A stretch of 64,000 nucleotides of DNA from JANQEU01 sp965601455 (GCA_965601455.1 OZ271831.1:930001-994000); one strand, 5' to 3'; numbered from the stretch's first letter, positions 8,074 to 16,910 are shown. Notes: generated by a model from the sequence alone, not told the origin. A program made the numbers and translations.

Positions 8074-10056
8074 CTACTTAGCCCTATTTGGCAGATTTTT
8101 TGACACGTAATTGGGGCTATCCGTCAAAATTTCGAAGGAAACACGACGATTTAGCTCTCTTCCTTCTTTTTCATCATCATTGGTTGCCAGGGGATTTTCT
8201 TCACCATAATACCGAATTATGAGCTTAGCGGCATCAATACCCTGATCTAAGAACCATTGTGCTACCTCTTGAGAACGTCGCTGGGAAACCTCCAGGTTAA
8301 CGTCTGTGGAACCCGAGTTGTCTGTGTACCCTGAAATAATTAGTGTTAAGTTAGGTTGACTGTTGATTATGGAAAGTACGGTCTGCAGTTGAGGGACCAT
8401 ACTATTATCTATTTCCCAGCTTCCGTATTCAAAGTATAACACTGGTAGTCTTGACGGTTTTAATAGGCTGGTTATTGGTTTTTTGGTAACAGTCGGAGTC
8501 GCTTTTTTCTCTTGCACTTTAGGCATTTCGGTATTTATCGAAACTTCCATTGGCAACTGGACCCTGTAGTTTTTAATGTGTGTTAGTTGGATGTCTTCCG
8601 GTTTTTGAAGATCCATTTGATCTTCCAGGAGGGAAATGCCATTCTGAGATATCTCGACTTTGTAGGTGTCGTTACCCAGTACCTGCAGTTCATATGAACC
8701 CTGTTCATCCGTCTTTAATTGGAAGTTGTTTTTATATTTTGATCCGAAATACTGAAGATTCGCATTTTGAATGGGCTTACCGGAAGCTGAGGCGATTACT
8801 CTACCTTTAATGGTGAGCATCTCCACTTTTTCAAAGTAGTAAATGTCAAATGAGCCTTTGGTTCCAACGCGATCGGAGCTCAGAAATCCATGCGTTCCAT
8901 CCGGGTTAATTTTAAAATTCACTTCATCGTCAGGAGTATTGATTGGGTAACCTAGCGGAACCGGATCTGACCATTCACCGGACTCTTCGTCGAGAGTGGT
9001 CATGAAAATATCCATACCACCAAGTGATTCCGGCCGATCAGAACTGAAATAGAGTGTTTTTTCGTCAGGCGACAAATACGGGCTGTCCTCGTCGTATTCT
9101 GAATTTATATTTGCCGCAAAAGGGGCTGCTTTACTCCATTCACCGGTATTGGGATCCATAAATACCTCATATAAGTCAAGCCCACTAGTTCGACTGTTTT
9201 CATCTGTGCCGAAAATAATTCGATCCTCGTGCTCATTGATGTAGAAATGAGATCGTACTTCATGACCATCCAGGTGGGTGTCGAATGCTTTTGGTTTGTT
9301 CCATACTCCGTTGACCTCATCGGAGAAGACTAGCGGATTCTTTTTTGAAGCATCGAAAAGAAAAAGCCGTCCGTCTTCATCCACCACTTCAATATTTGGT
9401 GCTAGAGGATGAAGAGTACCTAATTCCTTCAATAAGGTGGGTTCCATCCAATCGTCTTCCGTCTGTTTCGCATGATAAATTCTGAAAAACTCAAAATCTG
9501 TATTTCTGTCAGAGGAGAATATCATCTCTTTATCGCGTGAATTGTAAACCGGCGATAGATCCGAAGCCTCTGAATTAATATTATGTCCCATGTGCATAAC
9601 GTTGAATTGAGGCGGTTGTGAGAAAATATTTTGTAAGTCTTCCGCTCGTTGAATTCGATTTTCGATATCGACCACCATATCTTCACTCAGCTCAATATCC
9701 TCGTCTAGAAAATCTTTCCAGCTATTGACGGCATCTTGAAAATGGTAGCGTGCCATATACGCTCGCCCTAACCAATAGCTATAATAGGAATCTTGCACCC
9801 TGGATCTGAGATACAATAACCTATCCATGGATCTTTCGCGCTTATCTGTGAGTAGAATGCATATCTCACGTTTATATTCTGCATCACCAAAAGTTGGATC
9901 TTCGTTGAATACCATTTCATACCCATAAAGAGCTTCTTGAAATAGCCCTCTTTCAAAGAGAATTTCTGATGACTTGTAGGTCTTTTGGATGCTTTGGGCA
10001 GTCGCTCCGATACCCAGTACCAATACTGTGATTAAAAGTGTTCCTAACCGTTTCAT
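8074..10056 (-). CDS. PorE-like OmpA-family protein, second paralogue
   Basis: About 660 residues with the same order of modules as its neighbours: signal peptide, TPR-like helices, PD40 propeller, regulatory-like beta domain (KGRVIASASGKPIQNANL) and C-terminal OmpA domain with SGYTDNSGSTDVN and ELNRRVSF. The ATG at 10056 is preferred over 10092 because it starts a standard signal peptide (MKRLGTLLITVLVLGIG). The OmpA core has SGYTDN where the sister copies have GGHTDN, the loop that binds diaminopimelate. The protein extends about 19 residues past the usual OmpA end. A terminator separates it from the upstream short OmpA gene, so it has its own promoter. Confidence 0.8.
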   Translation of the reverse strand: MKRLGTLLITVLVLGIGATAQSIQKTYKSSEILFERGLFQEALYGYEMVFNEDPTFGDAEYKREICILLTDKRERSMDRLLYLRSRVQDSYYSYWLGRAYMARYHFQDAVNSWKDFLDEDIELSEDMVVDIENRIQRAEDLQNIFSQPPQFNVMHMGHNINSEASDLSPVYNSRDKEMIFSSDRNTDFEFFRIYHAKQTEDDWMEPTLLKELGTLHPLAPNIEVVDEDGRLFLFDASKKNPLVFSDEVNGVWNKPKAFDTHLDGHEVRSHFYINEHEDRIIFGTDENSRTSGLDLYEVFMDPNTGEWSKAAPFAANINSEYDEDSPYLSPDEKTLYFSSDRPESLGGMDIFMTTLDEESGEWSDPVPLGYPINTPDDEVNFKINPDGTHGFLSSDRVGTKGSFDIYYFEKVEMLTIKGRVIASASGKPIQNANLQYFGSKYKNNFQLKTDEQGSYELQVLGNDTYKVEISQNGISLLEDQMDLQKPEDIQLTHIKNYRVQLPMEVSINTEMPKVQEKKATPTVTKKPITSLLKPSRLPVLYFEYGSWEIDNSMVPQLQTVLSIINSQPNLTLIISGYTDNSGSTDVNLEVSQRRSQEVAQWFLDQGIDAAKLIIRYYGEENPLATNDDEKEGRELNRRVSFEILTDSPNYVSKNLPNRAK

Positions 10057-10112
10057 TTTTATTCTGTTCTGTATGAGCGGGTTATAATTCATGCTGACAA
10101 AACTTCAGACAA

Positions 10113-10141
10113 ATAAAAAATCCCCGAAATAATCGGGGATT
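10113..10141 (-). terminator. rho-independent terminator
   Basis: Read on the minus strand, AATCCCCGA, a five-base loop and TCGGGGATT form a nine-base-pair perfect stem, followed by a run of T. It ends the transcript of the short OmpA gene (10194-10688) and isolates it from the next paralogue. The stem on the plus strand is 10119-10127 with 10133-10141. Confidence 0.85.
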
Positions 10142-10193
10142 AGCATGAGAATTTTTGGAAGAGCCAGAAGTATTGGCGGTGAAGAGGAAGAGG

Positions 10194-10688
10194 CTAGTTC
10201 ACAACTTTGATTTCTATTCGGCGATTGAGTTCATTGCAGAACTCTTCTCTTGGACCGGCTATTGGCTTTGAATTACCATAGCCTTTAACAATCATTCTGT
10301 CGGCATCAATACCTTTTCTTGAAAGCCAGCCTTTAACCGCGAGTGCTCGGTTGTAACTCATAGCCTTTTCAATTTTTTCATTTCCGGTGTTATCCATATG
10401 ACCACCGATTTCGACTATGACTGAGGAGTTGGCTGAAAGAATACGGTAGATATCTTCCATGATTACATTAGAGGATTGCCGTAAAGCAGCGGTTCCAGTC
10501 TTAAAATAGATCTTCGACGATAGCTCCAGTTGATTGTTAACCATCGTGATATTTGCTTCTTTCTCCGCAACAGGATCTGTAAGAGAAAAGCTTCCATTAT
10601 CCGCTAATGTCTCGGAAGAAACAGTTCCTAGCAGGATCAGTGAAAAAAATGTGGCGAAAGATTTTTTGGCGAGATTCATGGGTGACAT
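10194..10688 (-). CDS. short exported OmpA-domain protein
   Basis: About 164 residues: a signal peptide followed only by an OmpA C-terminal domain (GGHMDNTG, ELNRRIEIKVVN). I place the start at ATG 10688 (MSPMNLAKKSF); ATG 10679 is also possible, and the TTG at 10718 is unlikely. The first residues match the leader of the 5901-7979 paralogue (MSPM, then A-x-K-x-F), whereas the OmpA core is closest to the 10894-12954 paralogue (NRALAVKGWL-x-RKGI). It looks like a deletion or recombination product of these genes that kept an open frame, signal peptide and terminator. It may work as a periplasmic peptidoglycan anchor. Confidence 0.75.
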   Translation of the reverse strand: MSPMNLAKKSFATFFSLILLGTVSSETLADNGSFSLTDPVAEKEANITMVNNQLELSSKIYFKTGTAALRQSSNVIMEDIYRILSANSSVIVEIGGHMDNTGNEKIEKAMSYNRALAVKGWLSRKGIDADRMIVKGYGNSKPIAGPREEFCNELNRRIEIKVVN

Positions 10689-10722
10689 GGTTATGGTTTT
10701 ACATTTGATTATTGTCAATCAC

Positions 10723-10735
10723 TGATGCTAAGTAA
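10723..10735 (-). repeat. leader motif shared with the 5901-7979 gene
   Basis: Second copy of the 13-base minus-strand motif TTACTTAGCATCA, here about 35 bases upstream of the short OmpA start. The bases that follow in both leaders (TGATTGA-like) also agree. From 10736 to 10893 I see no gene. Confidence 0.5.
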
Positions 10736-10893
10736 CGAGAGGACTTTATCATGGCAAAACCTGCTTCCCACGTTTGGCTAATTATGTCAAAGGGTTGATC
10801 CTTTTTGGCAGGATTTTTAGTTCCCGGAAAAGCGATTTAGGCGCTGAATGGGTAAAATGATGTAGTGACTACGGATAAAACGAGTTGAATGGA

Positions 10894-12954
10894 TCAGTTC
10901 ACCAACCGCACTTCAATCCTTCGATTTAGTTCTCTTCCATCTTCTTCATCATCGTTGGAAGCCAGAGGTTGGGATTCTCCGTACGCTCGAATGTATAACC
11001 TGTTGTCGGCAATTCCCTTTCTTATGAGCCAGCCTTTCACTGCAAGAGCCCGGTTTTGAGAAATTACCATATTGGTCTGTTCAGTTCCAATGTTGTCAGT
11101 ATGACCGCCAATCTCCACCGTCATTTGTGGATTACCGTTGAGAACCCGATAGATTTCTTCCAAAACTGGGGTTGCTGATTGCATCAGACCGGCAGTTCCA
11201 AAGAGGAAATAAATATTCTTTGTAAGTACCTTTTTTCCTACTCGGTAATTGACCGGTTGCTGGAAGTTTGATTTGGTAGGTGCTGGGCCAGAACCAGAAA
11301 TCTCCACGTCATTGAATCTTGGTCCTTCAATAGAGGCTACTGATTGTGTTCTGGATTGAGTGGAGGGTCTTGATGGTGGCTTACGCGCTTGGGTTGCGGC
11401 AACAGCTTCCTGTGCTGGTTTTGTTTCTGCTGGTTTTTCTTCTTCTTCTATGTCAACCAGAAAGTCTTTGATGTACACAGTGCTGATATCAGTATCCTTA
11501 GCGATATTGAAGCGATCGGAGAGGATGGTTTCTCCATTTCTTACGATCTCTACATCATACGTTTGATTAGCAATGATCTCATTTGCATACTTCCCTTCAG
11601 AATTGACATCAGATGAAAATTGAGCATCGATGTTTCTAGCGGTGAATGTGATAGAGGCGTTTGGTACAGGATTTCTGGATCCCATGGCTAATACACGTCC
11701 TTCCATTTCCATTTTTTCAATCCTGGAGAAGTAGAAAATGTCAAATTCACCGTTGGTGTAAAGTCGGTTAGAGCTAAAAAAACCAGTTTTCCCATCTGGG
11801 TTTATTTTAAAGTTCAGTTCGTCATCTGGTGAATTGATGGGATGTCCTAAGCTTACCGGAGTACTCCAAAGTCCCGTTTTGTCGTTGTAGGTGCTCATAA
11901 ATACATCGTAACCACCAATACTACCATGTCCATTGGAACTGAAGTAGAGTGTTTTCTCATCGGGGGTTAAATAAGGACTATCCTCATTCATTTGAGAATT
12001 GATAGCATCGTTGAATGGTGCGGGTTTACTCCATTCACCTGTGTTAGCATCTCTGAAGATCTCGTATAGGTCAAGACCACGGCCCTTAGTCTCTGTGGCG
12101 TAGATGATTCGATCTTCGTGTTCATTGATGAAGAAGTGCGATCCCATTTCTCTCGCTGATAATTTGGCATCAAACTCGATGGGTGCTGCCCAGCTGTCTC
12201 CTTGACTTTCGGAATAAAACAGATTTCCTTTTCCTGCTGCTCTGAAGAAAAACAAACGTCCATCTTCATTTACAACTTCTATATTGGGCGCGCTTGAACC
12301 CAGTGTTCCAAGTGAAACAATTTCAGTTGTAGAGCCCCATCCGTCATCTCCTTCAGTAGCCTTGAAAACTTTGAATCCCTCGCCACTGGTTCCTCGTGAA
12401 GAGGTAAAAATTAACTCGTTCTTTCTAGCGTTATAAACTGGAGATAATTCCGAATCAGATGAGTTTACACTTGTACCCAGTTGCGTTATTTGATATTCCT
12501 CCTCAGATTCCAGGAATTCCATTTTCTTTTCCGTACTTGCTATGAGTCGAGTCAATTCCGCCTCCATTTCGGGGGATGAATCTATGGCATTTGCGGTAAA
12601 CTCGTCCCATGCTGCCCGGGCATCGGTGTACATGTAACGATAGGCATAAATTCTCCCCATCCAATAATTGTAGAAAGGATCCTGGCTTCCGAAAGAGCTT
12701 TGATACGATTGAATTTTGTCCAGTGGCCGATCTCGGTCGCCAGTGAGGAGATAGCAAATTTCAACCTTGTATTGCACGTCTTGATAATCAGATTGCCTGT
12801 CAATAATCTGCTCATATCCATAAAGGGCATCTTCAAACTCATCGGAGTAAAAGAGTAGTTCCGCCGTCTCGTAGAGCTTTTTGACATTCTGTGCCTGGAG
12901 ATTAAAGCACAGTACAGCCAACAAGACCATTAGTAATGTTCTTTGTCGATTCAA
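10894..12954 (-). CDS. PorE-like OmpA-family protein, third paralogue
   Basis: A 686-residue protein with signal peptide, TPR-like helices, PD40 propeller with SPYLTPDEKTLYFSS, regulatory-like beta domain, a Ser/Pro/Gln-rich linker (about 520-560) and a C-terminal OmpA domain (GGHTDNIG, ELNRRIEVRLVN). The start is taken as TTG 12954 because it supplies a basic n-region (NRQR) before the hydrophobic core; the first ATG, 24 bases downstream, leaves an unusually short uncharged leader. It is the first gene of the OmpA array in transcription order, and an inverted repeat overlapping a TATATTTG box lies just upstream. Function as for the other PorE-like copies: probable envelope anchoring, inferred. 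Confidence 0.8.
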   Translation of the reverse strand: MNRQRTLLMVLLAVLCFNLQAQNVKKLYETAELLFYSDEFEDALYGYEQIIDRQSDYQDVQYKVEICYLLTGDRDRPLDKIQSYQSSFGSQDPFYNYWMGRIYAYRYMYTDARAAWDEFTANAIDSSPEMEAELTRLIASTEKKMEFLESEEEYQITQLGTSVNSSDSELSPVYNARKNELIFTSSRGTSGEGFKVFKATEGDDGWGSTTEIVSLGTLGSSAPNIEVVNEDGRLFFFRAAGKGNLFYSESQGDSWAAPIEFDAKLSAREMGSHFFINEHEDRIIYATETKGRGLDLYEIFRDANTGEWSKPAPFNDAINSQMNEDSPYLTPDEKTLYFSSNGHGSIGGYDVFMSTYNDKTGLWSTPVSLGHPINSPDDELNFKINPDGKTGFFSSNRLYTNGEFDIFYFSRIEKMEMEGRVLAMGSRNPVPNASITFTARNIDAQFSSDVNSEGKYANEIIANQTYDVEIVRNGETILSDRFNIAKDTDISTVYIKDFLVDIEEEEKPAETKPAQEAVAATQARKPPSRPSTQSRTQSVASIEGPRFNDVEISGSGPAPTKSNFQQPVNYRVGKKVLTKNIYFLFGTAGLMQSATPVLEEIYRVLNGNPQMTVEIGGHTDNIGTEQTNMVISQNRALAVKGWLIRKGIADNRLYIRAYGESQPLASNDDEEDGRELNRRIEVRLVN

Positions 12955-12980
12955 AACTTCTTTCTTTTATAGGCGGTTGG

Positions 12981-13026
12981 CGTGTCAAATATAATTTTTC
13001 TAAGTCAAGGATTCATATTTGACGCG
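12981..13026 (-). promoter_or_regulatory. promoter-like box inside a long inverted repeat
   Basis: GTCAAATAT at 12984-12992 is repeated inverted as ATATTTGAC at 13015-13023. With the flanking bases the arms agree at 11 of 12 positions across a 22-base gap. The minus-strand sequence TATATTTG (12986-12993) fits the Bacteroidota -7 box TAnnTTTG upstream of the third OmpA paralogue. No good TTG sits at the usual distance. The symmetry suggests an operator or an mRNA stem-loop. Confidence 0.4.
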
Positions 13027-13076
13027 AAAAAGACACATATAGTTGTAAGAAAGTTTGTTAGAGTGAGTGGATTAAA

Positions 13077-13775
13077 CTATCCGAATAAGGTGTAATTGCC
13101 GTGTTGATCTGTTGGTTTTATTGGTCGAATGAGATTTGGGTCATCAACATTTGGATTCTGAATTGCAGGGGATACCGGGTGGATCGAAAAGCCCTGCGGG
13201 AAACTATCCGTGTAGTGCATGGCTAATTCCTCTGGAGTCACTTCAGCATTTAACCATAATTTTCCATCGTCTTTTCCCAGTATTAGCGGCACATCCTCTT
13301 GATAGGTTGCGAGTCCTGATGGGGACCCCGTTGTGATCATTTGGAAAGTATTGTGATTTTGTCCCTCCATTGATTCATAATTTTCCCAGATTCCGGCGAT
13401 GACAAAGGGTTCATGGTTTGGATAATGAACATAGTAGGGGCTAACATTTTTTTTAGAAATTGGCTTCCATAAATAAAAACCTGTAGCGTAAATCAGGCAT
13501 CGGTTGACTTTCAGTTGCTTGACAATAGATGGTTTACTGAGTGTTTGTTGGAAATCTGAATTAAAAAGTCGTGTACTCAGTCGCTTATTGTTTGAGAAAG
13601 CCGCGATCAGGCCCCAGTGGAAAAGTTGGATCTTCCCAGGTTCACTTAAGGTGGTTATTGGTAATGAATGAGTGGGAGCGCAATTGTACTTTGGAGGTAA
13701 ATCCACCTCGGTGCTGATATTGTAGTGAGCAGCGAGTTTTTTTGAATCACTATGAATTGCGTACCGGTCTACCAT
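13077..13775 (-). CDS. SRAP (YedK/HMCES-like) domain protein lacking active-site residues
   Basis: A 232-residue protein whose whole length follows the SRAP fold: N-terminal RYA, YNCAPT, the HWGLIA block, RCLIYATGFYLWK, AGIWENY and P-LIL. SRAP proteins shield abasic sites in single-stranded DNA by a thiazolidine link to Cys2. Here residues 2-3 are Val-Asp instead of Cys-Gly, the Asn of N-A-R is replaced (STR), the Glu of GFYEW is Leu, and the catalytic His of the H-x-R-M-P motif is absent (YQEDVP). There is no alternative upstream start supplying Cys. It is therefore a likely non-catalytic family member with an intact frame, possibly a DNA-binding remnant. Confidence 0.8.
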   Translation of the reverse strand: MVDRYAIHSDSKKLAAHYNISTEVDLPPKYNCAPTHSLPITTLSEPGKIQLFHWGLIAAFSNNKRLSTRLFNSDFQQTLSKPSIVKQLKVNRCLIYATGFYLWKPISKKNVSPYYVHYPNHEPFVIAGIWENYESMEGQNHNTFQMITTGSPSGLATYQEDVPLILGKDDGKLWLNAEVTPEELAMHYTDSFPQGFSIHPVSPAIQNPNVDDPNLIRPIKPTDQHGNYTLFG

Positions 13776-13797
13776 TAAACAAAAATACCGTTTAGTT

Positions 13798-14751
13798 TCA
13801 GATTAAGCGTTCCAAGTATGCACTGGCATATTTTTCACCCCAATTACTCGTGGAATTGCGTTCAGGAAAACCACAATGCCCACCCTGATCCGGTGTTTCG
13901 ATAGTTACCAACTTATTTTCCGGAATCATCCTGGGATTCAGACTTTTCTCTGTTAACAATGGATCATTAAGTGGGTTTAAAATAAGAGTAGGAACAGTAA
14001 TGGTGTGAATAAACTGCGATGAACTGCACTTATCATAATAGTCTTGAGCATCTCTAAATCCATGTATTGGTGCAGTGAACTTATCATCCATTTCGTAAAG
14101 AGTCTGTATTCTTTCCAATTCGTCAAGGTCGATTTTATCTGGAAACTGGCTGTGTTTCACTTTGATTTTCTTTTTCAAAGAACGGAGAAAACGCATTTCA
14201 TACAGACGATTCCAACCTTTTGATAAGTTTAAACTACCGGATAGAAGGTCTAGTGGAGCACATATTGCTGTCCCACCCTTCACTTTTTTATCAAGATTAC
14301 CTTCACCGAGAAATTTGAGCGTAAGGTTACCTCCAAGGCTAAAACCAATTAAAAAAATATTAGAATAGTTACCTGACACTTCATTAATTAATGCTCTTAA
14401 ATCATAAGTTGCTCCGCTATGATACATGATCAGTTTACGATTCATTTCAGCACTACAGCTTCGGAAGTTCCACGCAACCACATCGAAATCTCTACGAATC
14501 AATTCACGCATCATGCCCACGACATAGGGTCTCTCGCTGTTTCCTTCCAGTCCATGACTAATGATAACCAGATTTTCACTTGACTGGGGTGTCATGTCAT
14601 AATCTATGAAATCTCCATCTTCAGTTTCCATTCGAAACCTTTTTACCGTAGGATATTCCAACTTTCGAAAAAAGGCTGGATATATCGTCTGCAGATGACC
14701 CGTGTATAATGGAAAAGGAGGTCGATAGGCTATTCCGGAATTTTTGGTCAT
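13798..14751 (-). CDS. YheT-family alpha/beta hydrolase
   Basis: A 317-residue alpha/beta hydrolase of the YheT/ABHD type, a family of esterase or acyltransferase-like enzymes. It has the N-terminal block PPFPLYTGHLQTIYPAFFR typical of this family, the nucleophile elbow GFSLGGN, an acid residue in NPLNDPL and the late His in GGHCGF. No signal peptide is seen, so it is cytoplasmic. It lies 22 bases upstream of the SRAP-like gene on the same strand and may share its mRNA. The substrate is unknown. Confidence 0.85.
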   Translation of the reverse strand: MTKNSGIAYRPPFPLYTGHLQTIYPAFFRKLEYPTVKRFRMETEDGDFIDYDMTPQSSENLVIISHGLEGNSERPYVVGMMRELIRRDFDVVAWNFRSCSAEMNRKLIMYHSGATYDLRALINEVSGNYSNIFLIGFSLGGNLTLKFLGEGNLDKKVKGGTAICAPLDLLSGSLNLSKGWNRLYEMRFLRSLKKKIKVKHSQFPDKIDLDELERIQTLYEMDDKFTAPIHGFRDAQDYYDKCSSSQFIHTITVPTLILNPLNDPLLTEKSLNPRMIPENKLVTIETPDQGGHCGFPERNSTSNWGEKYASAYLERLI

Positions 14752-14795
14752 GTTTAACCGTTTCTAAGTGTTGAGAATAAAATCAACTTTCGAAC

Positions 14796-14825
14796 TTGGT
14801 AAAAATAGCGGTTGATTTAACTTTG
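14796..14825 (+). promoter_or_regulatory. Bacteroidota-type promoter of the E2 gene
   Basis: TTG at 14796-14798, a 19-base spacer and TAACTTTG at 14818-14825 match the -33/-7 pattern used by the main sigma factor of Bacteroidota. It ends 32 bases before the start codon of the E2 gene. Confidence 0.6.
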
Positions 14826-14857
14826 AAATTCGCTTTTACAAAATATTAGAAGAAAAG

Positions 14858-16519
14858 ATGGCGGAAGTAATTAAAATGCCCAAGATGAGTGACACCATGG
14901 AAGAAGGTGTTATTGCCTCATGGTTAAAGAAAGAAGGAGATGAGGTAAGCTCTGGGGATATCCTGGCCGAAGTGGAAACGGACAAAGCTACTATGGAGCT
15001 GGAATCTTATAACGACGGCACCTTACTGTATGTAGGTGTTAAAGAGAAAGATGCAGTGCCTGTAGATGGAGTTATTGCGATTATCGGCGAGAAGGGTGAA
15101 GATATTTCCGACTTGTTGAAGTCAATTGAATCTGGAAGTGGGGAAGCTGCTCCTGCTCCTTCTGCGGAGACAGAAACTCCTACATCAGCACCCGCTGCGG
15201 AAGCGGTGGATACTTCTAACATCAATGCTACTGTCATTCGAATGCCTAAAATGAGTGACACTATGGAAGAAGGTGTCATTGCGTCCTGGCAGAAGAAGGT
15301 AGGTGATGAAGTTTCTTCCGGGGATATTCTTGCCGAGGTGGAAACAGATAAGGCTACCATGGAATTGGAATCATACGATGACGGGGTATTGCTGTACACA
15401 GCAGTAGAAGCCGGCAACGGTGTACCTGTTGATGGTGTGATTGCAATCATTGGTGAAAAAGGAGCTGATTTTGAAACGTTGTTAAAAGCAGAACAAAATG
15501 GAGAAGCCTCTAAGCCTGTTTCGGAACCGGCTCCAGAGTCTCCCGCACCAGCACCTGTAGTAACGTCAGCTGCACCTGCAGCTACGCCAGCACCCCTCAC
15601 ACAACCCGTTGCCGTAACTACTTCTTCCAATGGAAGAGTAAAAGCCTCACCTCTCGCGAAGAAGCTTGCAACGGAGAAAGGCATTGATCTTTCTATGGTT
15701 CAAGGATCGGGAGATGGAGGAAGGATTGTCAAGAGAGATATTGAAAACTTTGTTCCACCTGCAGTTGCACCTGCTCAACCATCTGCTCCGGCAGAAAAAG
15801 CAGCTCCTTCTTACGTGTTGCCATCAGTAGTAGGTGAAGAAAGAGATGAAGACGTTCCATTATCACAGATGAGGAAGGCGATAGCCAGAAGGTTATCAGA
15901 AAGCAAGTTTACGGCACCTCATTTCTATGTGACCATGGAGATCAACATGGACAAGGCGATTGCGGCTCGAAAGAGCATGAACGAGATCAGCCCTGTTAAG
16001 ATCTCCTTTAATGATTTTGTATTGAAAGGAGTAGCGGCTGCGTTGAGACAACATCCAGATGTAAATGTTACCTGGGCGGAGGATAAGCTATTCAGACATC
16101 AGCATATTCATATAGGAGTTGCAGTTGCAATAGCTGACGGTCTAATCGTGCCTGTGGTTCGTTTCGCTGATAATAAGTCAATGGCTCATATTTCGGCGGA
16201 GGTTAAAGAATTGGCACAAAAGGCTCATGACAAAAAGCTTCAGCCGGAGGAATTTTCCGGAAACACCTTTACCGTTTCCAACCTTGGCATGTTTGGGGTT
16301 GAGGAATTCACGGCGATCATTAATCCACCAGATGCCTGTATCCTGGCAGTAGGAGGTATAAAAGAAACTGTTGTAGTGAAAAACGGTGAAATGAAGCCCG
16401 GAAACTTAATGAAAGTGACCTTATCCAGTGATCACAGGGCCGTCGATGGCGCAGTTGGAGCTGCCTTCCTCAAGACGCTGAAAGAACTTCTTGAAGATCC
16501 TGTTAGGCTATTGATATAG
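14858..16519 (+). CDS. pdhC: pyruvate dehydrogenase E2, dihydrolipoamide acetyltransferase
   Basis: The acetyl-transferring core of the pyruvate dehydrogenase complex, 553 residues. It has two nearly identical lipoyl domains (about 1-80 and 124-203) with lipoylated lysines 43 and 165 in ETDKATMELES, Ala/Pro linkers, a peripheral E3/E1-binding domain (about 261-297, KASPLAKKLA to GRIVKRDIE) and a catalytic acyltransferase domain (about 330-553) with the DHRAVDG motif near residue 525. The N-terminal start at ATG 14858 begins directly at the first lipoyl strand. Neighbouring E1 and E3 genes are not in the window. The near identity of the two lipoyl domains suggests recent internal duplication or gene conversion. 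Confidence 0.95.
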   Translation: MAEVIKMPKMSDTMEEGVIASWLKKEGDEVSSGDILAEVETDKATMELESYNDGTLLYVGVKEKDAVPVDGVIAIIGEKGEDISDLLKSIESGSGEAAPAPSAETETPTSAPAAEAVDTSNINATVIRMPKMSDTMEEGVIASWQKKVGDEVSSGDILAEVETDKATMELESYDDGVLLYTAVEAGNGVPVDGVIAIIGEKGADFETLLKAEQNGEASKPVSEPAPESPAPAPVVTSAAPAATPAPLTQPVAVTTSSNGRVKASPLAKKLATEKGIDLSMVQGSGDGGRIVKRDIENFVPPAVAPAQPSAPAEKAAPSYVLPSVVGEERDEDVPLSQMRKAIARRLSESKFTAPHFYVTMEINMDKAIAARKSMNEISPVKISFNDFVLKGVAAALRQHPDVNVTWAEDKLFRHQHIHIGVAVAIADGLIVPVVRFADNKSMAHISAEVKELAQKAHDKKLQPEEFSGNTFTVSNLGMFGVEEFTAIINPPDACILAVGGIKETVVVKNGEMKPGNLMKVTLSSDHRAVDGAVGAAFLKTLKELLEDPVRLLI

Positions 16520-16587
16520 GATAATATTGGTTCAGAGTTCTTAGTTCTGGGTTTTTTCTGATTGTAAATCCTTTGGCTAAGCAGAAC

Positions 16588-16652
16588 CCTGCCTCCGGCA
16601 GGCGAGCTTGTTTCAGTATCTCAGTTAGAGTTCGTAGTTCGCAGTTCCGGGT
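16588..16652 (+). repeat. REP-like direct repeat, copy 1
   Basis: A 65-base unit beginning with a small GC-rich hairpin (GCCTCCGGCAGGC) and continuing TTTCAGTATCTCAGTTAGAG. Its last 42 bases are identical to copy 2 at 16783-16847. The unit resembles the dispersed intergenic palindromes around GTCATGCTGAAC/GTTTCAG found in many Bacteroidota genomes. Confidence 0.75.
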
Positions 16653-16782
16653 TTTTCTGTTTGCAGATCCTCAGAATCTCAGAACTCCGCAACTCAGAAC
16701 TAGGAACCCAAAACCCAAAACCCAAAACCTCAAACCCAAACTGATTAACCCAGAACTCTAAAAACCCATTTGTCATGCTGAA

Positions 16783-16847
16783 CCTGCCTCCTTCAGGCGA
16801 GCTGGTTTCAGTATCTCAGTTAGAGTTCGTAGTTCGCAGTTCCGGGT
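16783..16847 (+). repeat. REP-like direct repeat, copy 2
   Basis: Second copy of the 65-base unit, 195 bases downstream of the first. The GC-rich hairpin has CCTTC instead of CCGGC, and the remaining 42 bases are unchanged. The bases before it (TGTCATGCTGAACC) can pair with GGTTTCAG inside the unit, giving a REP-like stem. Confidence 0.75.
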
Positions 16848-16910
16848 CTCTTCCTGATAGTATTCACTTTTTGGATTTCAAAAACTCAGAACCCAGAACC
16901 TAAAACACAA

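Noticed and set aside
10194..10688. Short OmpA gene as a pseudogene
   Set aside because: It keeps an open frame, a signal peptide, key OmpA residues and its own strong terminator.
13077..13775. SRAP-like gene as frame-damaged pseudogene
   Set aside because: The frame and all fold blocks are intact; only the active-site residues differ.
15007..15684. 225-residue minus-strand frame opposite the E2 gene
   Set aside because: It is Ala/Ser/Thr-rich shadow coding of the lipoyl and linker repeats; the plus-strand protein is certain.
16573..16761. Small plus-strand open frame
   Set aside because: It is only translated REP/A-C repeat DNA (Pro/Gln/Lys/Asn-rich), without leader or homology.
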